From the NCBI RefSeq assembly GCF_002915575.1, contig NZ_PQGD01000011.1:62001-126000 (forward strand): a stretch of DNA of 64,000 nucleotides. Direction: 5' to 3'. Positions 57,747 to 64,000 of the stretch are shown here, piece after piece. The notes under the pieces were generated by a model. It saw only the letters and a list, made by a program, of their open reading frames with translations. It was not told the origin of the DNA and ran no database searches. Positions within the stretch are counted from its first letter, which is position 1; each line of letters starts with the position of its first letter. Both the position numbers and the translations under genes were made by a program. The DNA is from Superficieibacter electus (GTDB lineage Bacteria > Pseudomonadota > Gammaproteobacteria > Enterobacterales > Enterobacteriaceae).

Positions 57747-58583
57747 ATGAGTAAAACATGGCTGATTACCGGCGCGTCACGCGGACTAGGGCTGGAAATG
57801 GCACGAGCCGCGCTGGCGGCAGGCGATAACGTCGTGGCAACGGCACGTAACGTCAGCAGCGCCAGTCGCGCCTTTACCCAACACACTGATCGCCTGCTCT
57901 TAACGCCGCTGGATGTCACCGACCCTGCTGCACCGCAAGCGGTGGTGGATGCCGCGCTGGCGCGGTTTGGTACAATTGATGTGCTGGTCAACAATGCGGG
58001 TTACGGTCAGTTAGGCCTTTTCGAAGAAACGCCAGAAGACGATATACAGCGCCAGCTTGAGACTAACGTCAATGGCCTGATGCGTATGACCCGCGCCGTG
58101 TTGCCAGCGCTGCGCCGCCAGCGTTCCGGGCATATTATCAATATCAGTTCTATTGCCGGGCTGGTCAGCTTTGATTTTTGTACGCTGTACGGCACGTCTA
58201 AATTTGCGGTGGAAGGCTTCAGTGTTAACCTCGCCCGCGATCTGGCCCCCTTTGGCATCAAAGTCACGGTAGTGGAGCCGGGCATGTTTCGCACCGACTT
58301 CCTTGACGATCGTTCGGTGCGCTTTTCTGGCAATCCGCTTGAGGACTACGCGCAAGCCCGCGAAGACGCAGAAACCCTGTATAAGAACTTTAACCACCAG
58401 CAGCTCGGCGATCCGGTGAAATTCGGCGCGGCGATTGTCGAACTGGCGAATACCGCAGAACCGCCGCTCCATCTACTGCTTGGCTCTGATGCACTGAAAA
58501 TGGCTCGCGACGATTTGGCCCTGCGCCAGGCGGAGATTGAGCGCTGGCAGCACTTATCGGCCTCAACCGATCACACTGATTAA
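57747..58583 (+). CDS. Short-chain dehydrogenase/reductase
   Basis: 278 residues: TGASRGLGLEMA cofactor loop, VLVNNAGYGQLG, catalytic Ser in NISSIAGL and Tyr-Lys in YGTSKFAVEG. TARN after the second strand favours NADP. AGGAGTC lies before the ATG. Divergent from the AraC gene (177-base gap). It is a separate lineage from the SDR at 54.3 kb although similar in length. Confidence 0.9.
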   Translation: MSKTWLITGASRGLGLEMARAALAAGDNVVATARNVSSASRAFTQHTDRLLLTPLDVTDPAAPQAVVDAALARFGTIDVLVNNAGYGQLGLFEETPEDDIQRQLETNVNGLMRMTRAVLPALRRQRSGHIINISSIAGLVSFDFCTLYGTSKFAVEGFSVNLARDLAPFGIKVTVVEPGMFRTDFLDDRSVRFSGNPLEDYAQAREDAETLYKNFNHQQLGDPVKFGAAIVELANTAEPPLHLLLGSDALKMARDDLALRQAEIERWQHLSASTDHTD

Positions 58584-58591
58584 CTGCTTAA

Positions 58592-58610
58592 GCGCCGCGC
58601 AATGCGGCGC
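58592..58610. terminator. Hairpin between the SDR and LysR genes
   Basis: GCGCCGC and GCGGCGC form a seven-pair stem around GCAAT in the 31-base gap between convergent genes. No T run. Confidence 0.5.
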
Positions 58611-58614
58611 ATGC

Positions 58615-59499
58615 TCAGGCGGTTTTGAGGTGGCGAACTAAGCTCTTCATGCCGGGATCAAGCGCCTGCCACGAACGGTAGCAAATACACAAGGTTCTTC
58701 TGGCCCAGCGATCGGACAATGTGAGTGAGTGGAAGCGAAAGCGTGAATGATATTTATCGGCAATCACGGCGGGCACGATCCCAAACCCGATCCCCTTTTC
58801 CACCATTTCACACAGCCCTTCGAAGGTACTCATTCTGACCCTGAGATTAAGATCGTTTCCCAATGCGCCGGCATGGGTACAAATATGATCCTGAAGCGCA
58901 CTGCCCGGATAAAGTCCGACAAAAGGTTCATGGATAATGTCAGTAAAAGAGACCGCCTGCTTTCCATAAGCCGTATGGCCAGGTGGAACAATGACGACCA
59001 GATGATCGTTCGCGATGGGTTCAGTTGTTAATCCACTGGTATCCACCGCATCAGAAACAATTCCCGCATTCCCGGAACCGGCTAACAGAAGCGCGATAAT
59101 ATCCTCGCTGGTACGTTCCTCCAGCTCAATATGCACATCAGGATGCGACGCCAGCCAGGGTGCGAGCCGCGCCGGAAGAAATGCAGTTAACGCCGATGTA
59201 TTGGCATAGAGTTTTAGTGTTCCGCGCACACCTGACGCGAACGTTTTTAATTCTCGCCTCAGTTGCTGATGTTGTTCCAGCAGCGGACGGGCATATTTTG
59301 CCAGCGTTTCGCCCGCTCCGGTCAACGTTACGCCTCTGGGATGGCGTACCAGCAGCGGCACGCCGACATCCGCTTCCATCAGCCGCAGCCTTTCACTGGC
59401 CGATGCCAGCGCCAGATGTGCTTTTATCGCCCCTTGCGTAATACTGCCCGTCTCGACAATACACATAAATAACTGTAAATCCGCCAGATCCAGTCTCAT
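58615..59499 (-). CDS. LysR-family transcriptional regulator
   Basis: 294 residues: HTH (LQLFMCIVETGSITQGAIKA, ASASERLRLMEADVGVPLL) at 6-60 and a ligand domain of periplasmic-binding type. It is divergent from the TSUP permease gene (114-base gap) and is the obvious candidate regulator of it. Effector unknown; relatives are often linked to small organic or sulfonate anions. Confidence 0.9.
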   Translation of the reverse strand: MRLDLADLQLFMCIVETGSITQGAIKAHLALASASERLRLMEADVGVPLLVRHPRGVTLTGAGETLAKYARPLLEQHQQLRRELKTFASGVRGTLKLYANTSALTAFLPARLAPWLASHPDVHIELEERTSEDIIALLLAGSGNAGIVSDAVDTSGLTTEPIANDHLVVIVPPGHTAYGKQAVSFTDIIHEPFVGLYPGSALQDHICTHAGALGNDLNLRVRMSTFEGLCEMVEKGIGFGIVPAVIADKYHSRFRFHSLTLSDRWARRTLCICYRSWQALDPGMKSLVRHLKTA

Positions 59500-59613
59500 G
59501 ACATTCGCCCTTTTGCCTTCGGTTTTACCGTAGCCTGCGAAGAATAATCCGCATTGTGACCCACACCTGCGGGTGTTTCAATCAGGCATCATTGACGACG
59601 AAAAGATAATCCG

Positions 59614-60357
59614 ATGAATGATATTGTCTGGTTTTATTTAATAGCCATCTTTATTGCTGCGGGTCTGGTGAAAGGTGTGACGGGGATGGGACTGCCTACC
59701 GTGGCAATGGGTTTGCTGGGCACCTTTATGCCGCTGCCCGTCGCGGCGGCGTTGCTGGTGATCCCTTCGCTGGTAACCAATCTCTGGCAATTGTTTTGCG
59801 GCCCGGCCCTTAAGGTATTGTGGTCACGGCTATGGCTGATGATGACAGGCATTGTGGTCGGCACCCTGGCTGGATCAGCATTTTTAATCAGTATCGACCC
59901 GGGAACATCTGCTTTTCTTCTCGGGGCGGCATTAATGATCTATGCCGGTTACGCCCTGTATTCGCCGGTCCTGAATGTGGCGAAAAGGCATGAGCGCTGG
60001 CTCTCACCGATCACTGGCGCAAGCACCGGGATTATCACCGGCGTAACGGGAGTATTTGTGATGCCAGCGGTACCCTATCTTCAGGCGCTTAACTTGAGTA
60101 AAGACGAACTGGTACAGGCACTGGGGCTTTCCTTCACCGTCTCTACCCTGGCGCTCGCTGGCGGGTTATATCTACATGATGCGTTTCAGCTTAACCAACT
60201 TTCTCTGTCATTATTTTCCGTGATACCAGCATTAGTCGGAATGGGGATAGGGCAAAAGATAAGAGTGAAAATTAGCGCAAAAACATTCCGCAAATGTTTT
60301 TTACTTTTTTTAATACTTCTGGGCGTTGAATTAACCCTGAGACCATTACTGTTTTAA
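59614..60357 (+). CDS. TSUP (TauE/SafE) family membrane permease
   Basis: 247 residues with about seven to eight helices; the family repeat appears as VKGVTGMGLPTVAMGLL near the N-terminus and TGIITGVTGVFVMPAVPYLQAL in the second half. TSUP proteins move small anions such as sulfite, sulfonates or organic acids. The helix-rich C-terminus ends in GVELTLRPLLF. Divergent from LysR. The following 228 bases are A/T-rich and show no gene. Confidence 0.88.
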   Translation: MNDIVWFYLIAIFIAAGLVKGVTGMGLPTVAMGLLGTFMPLPVAAALLVIPSLVTNLWQLFCGPALKVLWSRLWLMMTGIVVGTLAGSAFLISIDPGTSAFLLGAALMIYAGYALYSPVLNVAKRHERWLSPITGASTGIITGVTGVFVMPAVPYLQALNLSKDELVQALGLSFTVSTLALAGGLYLHDAFQLNQLSLSLFSVIPALVGMGIGQKIRVKISAKTFRKCFLLFLILLGVELTLRPLLF

Positions 60358-60585
60358 ATAAAATGTAACCGCTCCTGAATAGTTACTTTCAGAAATAATA
60401 TTACCACCCAAGTTTAATTTATTGTTTTATATGGTATTGCCGCATGGTTAGCAAGGTGTTAATGAACAAAAAGTGGCGTATTACTTTACGCGTATTGATT
60501 TATAAGTCAGACAAACTAACTTTACAAATGCAGTAATTATAAATCGTAAATTTACGTACTTTTAATATGGCATAAGGAAAAGACT

Positions 60586-63054
60586 TTGGAGACGTCAAAT
60601 AGAATACCCAGACTATCGGTCTGGAATATCCTGTTTGCCACCGTACTCATCTTATTTGGGGCCGCCATGGTGTATGGCGGCGTCCAGTTAGTCATGTTAG
60701 GTGGAAACTGGTATTACCTTTTAGCCGGTATCGGCTGCATCATCGCAGGCGCACTCATCTTCGCCAGACGGACGAGCGCCGTATACTGGTTCGCGCTGGT
60801 CTTTATAGGGACGTTAGGGTGGACGATTCAGGAATCGGGGCTGGATTACTGGCGCTGGGTTCCCCGCTTTGACATCATGCTGCTGCTCGGGATTGTCTTT
60901 GCTTTCCAGCTCCCGCGCTTAAAACCGGGGCTGAGCCGCACGTTTTCCCGCACGCTGGCAGGCGTGTTTATCCTGGCGTTTATTGTGGCTGCGGTCATTC
61001 CGTTTAGCGATCTGAATACCACGCCTGCAACTCACGTTCCGTCGCCAGGCGAGCACTCTTACGCGGCGGATACCGGAACAGGTAAAGCCTCGCAGCCCGA
61101 TCCCGGTGACTGGTACACCTACGGCGGCTCGCTTGCCTCCCAGCGCTTCGTTAATGCCTCGCAGATCACGCCTGATAACGTGAAGGATCTGAAATTAGCC
61201 TGGCAGTTTCGCACCGGCGATTTACCCAAAGCGCGCTGGGGCGGTGAAAATACGCCGATAAAAGTCGGTGATACGTTGTACACCTGTACGCCGCACAATC
61301 AGGTGTTCGCCCTTGATGCCGCTACGGGGAAAAAGAAATGGCAGTTCGATCCTAAAGTGAGCGACAAATCCATTCCCTATACGGCGGCCTGCCGTGGGCT
61401 GACCTGGTTTGACGCGCAAACCAACAGTCATCTTTCTGTCGGCGAAAATGCATCTGCCGCCACGCCTGCGGTAGCGACTACTGGCGCGGTATGTGAGCAG
61501 CGTATTATTTTGGGTACTCTTGATGCCCGCGTAATTGAACTGGATGCGAAAACCGGCGAGGTATGCCGTGATTTCGGCAACCAGGGTACGGTGAATCTCG
61601 CTGAAGATATGGGCGAAGTTTATGATGGCTATGTGGCCATCAACTCTGCCCCGGTGGTGATCCGCGACACGCTGGTGGTCGGCCATCAGACCATCGACGG
61701 TCAGCGCGCGTTTGGCCCGCCGGGGGTGATTAAAGCCTACGATGTGCGCAGTGGGAAACTGAAATGGGCATGGGATGCAGCTAACCCCGATGACAGCACG
61801 CCCAAAACTGGCCCTGACGCCTACAAACGCGGTTCGCCAGATGTCTGGACCTCATTTACCGGTGATGACAAGTTAGGGCTTATCTATCTGCCCGTCGCGA
61901 ACTCATCAGGCGATTACTGGAGTAGCTCACGCACTGAGGCAGAAAACAAATACGCGGTGTCGCTGACGGCGATTAACGTGGACACCGGTCTTCCGGCATG
62001 GTCCTTCCAGACGGCGCATAAAGACGTCTGGGATTACGATCAGGGTTCACAGCCCACGCTGGTGGATTACCCCGGTAAAGATGGCAGTGTACCGGCGATT
62101 ATCGTACCGACCAAACAGGGCGAGATTTATGTTCTCGACCGCCGGACAGGGAGATCACTGTTTGGCGTTGAAGAACGCGCCGTTCCCGGCGGCGGGGTAG
62201 AGCCGGAAGCGCGCTCGCCTACCCAGCCCTACTCGCTGTTCCATCACCTGAGCAAGCCCGATCTGACGCCGAAAGATATGTGGGGATTAACGCCGCTCGA
62301 TCAGTTAGTCTGCCGTATTCAGTTTCAGAAGGCCGGTTATAAAGGCCAGTACACGCCACCGGAATCTCAGCGCCATACCATTGAGTATCCAGGGTATAAC
62401 GGCGGTTCCGACTGGGGCAGCGTGGCGGTCGATCCGCAGCGCGGGTTAATCATTGCCAACTACAATGATATGCCGAACTACAACATTCTCGTGCCGCGCG
62501 CCAAAGCCGACAAGCTGGGCTGGAAACCGCGCGATGAAATTACTCATAATCCACACGATGAAGGCCATGCTGAAGGTGCAGGCGATCCGCAAATCGGTGT
62601 GCCGTATGCGGTAAACGTTAACGCGGGCTGGCGCTTGCCGATAACGGGAATGCTGTGTAAGGAGCCACCTTACGGTGGTATTCGCGCGATCGATATGCGT
62701 GACGGCCGCACCGTATGGGATCGCCCTTTAGGAACCGCCCGGCGTAATGGGCCATTTGGCCTGCCGACAGGGCTGCCTATTAACATCGGTACGCCAAATA
62801 ATGGCGGCTCGGTGGTTACGTCCAGCGGGCTGATCTTCATCGCGGCAGCAACGGATGACCTGATTCGGGCCATTGATATTACCAGCGGTAAAACCGTCTG
62901 GAGCGCCCCGCTTCCCGCTGGCGGCCAGGCGAACCCGATGATCTATACTCAAAATGGACGCGAGTATGTGGTCATTGCCGCAGGTGGGCATCACTTTATG
63001 GAGACGCCTGCGGGGGATTATGTTCTCGCGTATGCGCTGCCGGAGAAAAAGTAA
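60586..63054 (+). CDS. Membrane-bound PQQ-dependent dehydrogenase (Gcd/quinate type)
   Basis: 822 residues. Five N-terminal transmembrane helices (about 1-150) anchor an eight-bladed quinoprotein propeller in the periplasm (LAWQFRTGDLP, PIKVGDTLYTCTPHNQVFALD, DYDQGSQPTLVD, FIAATDDLIRAID-type repeats; AGGHHFME near the end). Such enzymes oxidise an aldose or quinate/shikimate and pass electrons to ubiquinone. The sequence departs from E. coli Gcd in many loops, so the substrate is open. Translation starts at TTG after AAGGAAAAG. No PQQ synthesis gene is in the window. Confidence 0.9.
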   Translation: METSNRIPRLSVWNILFATVLILFGAAMVYGGVQLVMLGGNWYYLLAGIGCIIAGALIFARRTSAVYWFALVFIGTLGWTIQESGLDYWRWVPRFDIMLLLGIVFAFQLPRLKPGLSRTFSRTLAGVFILAFIVAAVIPFSDLNTTPATHVPSPGEHSYAADTGTGKASQPDPGDWYTYGGSLASQRFVNASQITPDNVKDLKLAWQFRTGDLPKARWGGENTPIKVGDTLYTCTPHNQVFALDAATGKKKWQFDPKVSDKSIPYTAACRGLTWFDAQTNSHLSVGENASAATPAVATTGAVCEQRIILGTLDARVIELDAKTGEVCRDFGNQGTVNLAEDMGEVYDGYVAINSAPVVIRDTLVVGHQTIDGQRAFGPPGVIKAYDVRSGKLKWAWDAANPDDSTPKTGPDAYKRGSPDVWTSFTGDDKLGLIYLPVANSSGDYWSSSRTEAENKYAVSLTAINVDTGLPAWSFQTAHKDVWDYDQGSQPTLVDYPGKDGSVPAIIVPTKQGEIYVLDRRTGRSLFGVEERAVPGGGVEPEARSPTQPYSLFHHLSKPDLTPKDMWGLTPLDQLVCRIQFQKAGYKGQYTPPESQRHTIEYPGYNGGSDWGSVAVDPQRGLIIANYNDMPNYNILVPRAKADKLGWKPRDEITHNPHDEGHAEGAGDPQIGVPYAVNVNAGWRLPITGMLCKEPPYGGIRAIDMRDGRTVWDRPLGTARRNGPFGLPTGLPINIGTPNNGGSVVTSSGLIFIAAATDDLIRAIDITSGKTVWSAPLPAGGQANPMIYTQNGREYVVIAAGGHHFMETPAGDYVLAYALPEKK

Positions 63055-63065
63055 CAGAGTAAGAC

Positions 63066-63084
63066 GCGCGCCGGGATGGCGCGC
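63066..63084 (+). terminator. Hairpin after the PQQ dehydrogenase gene
   Basis: GCGCGCC and GGCGCGC pair around GGGAT, 11 bases after the stop. No T run directly behind it, so possibly a weak terminator or 3' stabiliser. Confidence 0.55.
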
Positions 63085-63107
63085 TCATATCTGGCTCCGC
63101 AAAACGA

Positions 63108-63354
63108 TGCCGGGTGGCGGCTTCGCCTTTCCCGGCCTACAAATAATTACCAGTCAACAACGCATTAACCACCAGAAATATTGTCCACGGCGGTATATCT
63201 CACAAGTTGTCCACCCGTAGGTCTGTGCAAGCGCAGCGCCGCCAGGCATATCGTCCACGGCGGTATATCTCCCGGGCGCGTTAACACAAGTTGTTCACCC
63301 GTAGGCCTGGGCAAGCACAGCGCCGCCAGGCATATCGTCCACGGCGGTATATCT
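63108..63354. repeat. REP elements with a recurring 18-bp linker
   Basis: A REP (GCCGGGTGGCGGCTTCGCC at 63110) is followed by two inverted REP copies (GCAAGCGCAGCGCCGCCAGG near 63228 and the GCACAGC variant near 63313). The linker GTCCACGGCGGTATATCT occurs three times, at 63183, 63253 and 63337, spaced 70 and 84 bases. This fills the gap before the GFA gene; the remaining 30 bases carry CAGGAGAG as its ribosome site. Confidence 0.88.
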
Positions 63355-63388
63355 CTTTTACGACACCTCACCATACAGGAGAGAACTT

Positions 63389-63832
63389 ATGACCACATCA
63401 CTCGAGCCCCATCGCGGACAGTGTCACTGCGGCGCGGTGCAGTTTGAAGTCAAACTCAGCGATAGTTTCAATACCATTCGTCGCTGTACCTGTTCGTATT
63501 GCCGGATGCGCGGCGCGGTGGTGGTTTCTGCCGAAGCGGGCGGGATCACTTTTTTTCGCGGCGAAGAGGTGCTGACCAGCTACCGTTTTAATACCGGCAA
63601 AGCACAGCACTTCTTTTGTTCGCGCTGCGGCATTTATACTTATCACCAGCGGCGCTCTAATCCCAATCAATTTGGCGTCAATGTCGCCTGTCTGGAAGGC
63701 GTCAGCCCATTTGATTTCCCGGCTGTGCCCGTTTATGACGGCGTAAATCACCCTAACGACAACAATGGGGTTTCACTTCTGGCCGGAACCCTGATCTTCA
63801 GGCCGACGGAAAAGGACCAAACCGGGGCCTGA
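63389..63832 (+). CDS. GFA-domain (glutathione-dependent formaldehyde-activating family) protein
   Basis: 147 residues of the GFA/CENP-V fold. Zinc-binding cysteines: CHCG near the N-terminus, CTCSYC (RRCTCSYCRMRGA) and CSRCG (FFCSRCGIYTYH). Most such proteins lack a proven activity, so the formaldehyde link is by family name only. ATG follows CAGGAGAG. Convergent with the partial LysR gene, eight bases away. Confidence 0.88.
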   Translation: MTTSLEPHRGQCHCGAVQFEVKLSDSFNTIRRCTCSYCRMRGAVVVSAEAGGITFFRGEEVLTSYRFNTGKAQHFFCSRCGIYTYHQRRSNPNQFGVNVACLEGVSPFDFPAVPVYDGVNHPNDNNGVSLLAGTLIFRPTEKDQTGA

Positions 63833-63840
63833 GCATGTTG

Positions 63841-64000
63841 TCATAACGCCCGGGCGAAAATATCGCTGACCCAGTTCAGGAATACATCCAGACGGCGTGA
63901 AGCCCGGCGCTCACCCGCATAGATAGCATTGATTTGTAAAGAGCCAGGTGGATATGCCGCCAACACTTCCACCAGCTCACCGCGCCGCAATTGCTCCTCA
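63841..64000 (-). CDS. LysR-family regulator, C-terminal fragment (cut by window edge)
   Basis: The last 52 codons of a minus-strand gene that continues past the window. The sequence EEQLRRGELVEVLAAYPPG and INAIYAGERRASRRLDVFL is the usual C-terminal end of a LysR substrate-binding domain (G-LV-VL--Y pattern and final helix), ending FARAL. Its stop (TCA on the plus strand) is at 63841-63843. No more can be said about its target. Confidence 0.75.
   Translation of the reverse strand, partial: EEQLRRGELVEVLAAYPPGSLQINAIYAGERRASRRLDVFLNWVSDIFARAL

Overview
The window is an enterobacterial chromosome segment. The order tolC-ygiBC-ygiD-zupT-ribB-ubiK, hldE-glnE-ygiF-ygiM-cca-uppP-folB-plsY, tsaD/rpsU-dnaG-rpoD and mug-ileX matches the E. 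coli backbone. Proteins are very close to E. coli ones, but the accessory genes differ (urease, methionine-salvage genes, a galactitol-type PTS, and no ttd, yqiJK or ebg genes). Together with abundant REP/BIME arrays and an ERIC element this suggests Citrobacter or a close relative; the species cannot be fixed from the sequence alone.

Layout. 1-6.8 kb: the hydrogenase-2 operon hybO(partial)ABCDEG, without hybF, followed after a hairpin terminator by a small tatA/E-like and tatB-like pair. 6.8-7.3 kb: four copies of a 133-bp BIME unit. 7.3-11.7 kb: nudF-yqiB-cpdA-yqiA-parE, leftward. 11.9-15.4 kb: tolC, ygiB, ygiC. 15.4-15.7 kb: an unexplained, densely palindromic non-coding element. 15.7-27.5 kb: ygiD, zupT (Fur-box-like site), ribB with FMN riboswitch, ubiK, glgS, hldE, glnE, ygiF, ygiM, cca. 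27.5-30.1 kb: uppP, ERIC, folB, plsY and a 68-bp-period REP array. 30.2-36.8 kb: an MFS transporter with a CRP-like site and a complete ureDABCEFG operon with a NAC-like site. 36.8-42.6 kb: a locally duplicated tsaD 3' end, tsaD, and the rpsU-dnaG-rpoD operon. 42.6-45.7 kb: a Fur-box-preceded YncE-like protein and TonB-dependent receptor. 45.8-49.3 kb: mug, tRNA-Ile(CAU), a zinc-ribbon membrane protein, and mtnCD facing mtnB, each arm with its own MetJ operator.

49.5-64 kb is accessory DNA built from regulator-enzyme modules: a TetR gene divergent from a frameshifted O-methyltransferase and an SDR; an orphan PTS IIB-IIC-IIA with a small HTH protein; LysR/SDR; RidA; AraC/SDR; LysR/TSUP permease; a PQQ-dependent membrane dehydrogenase; a GFA-domain protein; and the 3' end of another LysR gene.

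Functionally, the window combines H2 oxidation (hydrogenase 2 plus its maturation proteases and chaperones), urea use under probable nitrogen control, methylthioadenosine salvage under MetJ, iron/zinc uptake under probable Fur control, and core replication/transcription genes. The most noteworthy non-standard items are the hyb-linked Tat pair, the compound palindrome at 15.5 kb, the single-base frameshift at an A4 run in the TetR-linked methyltransferase, the orphan PTS, and the recent 100-bp duplication at the end of tsaD. No complete mobile element, prophage or CRISPR array was seen.
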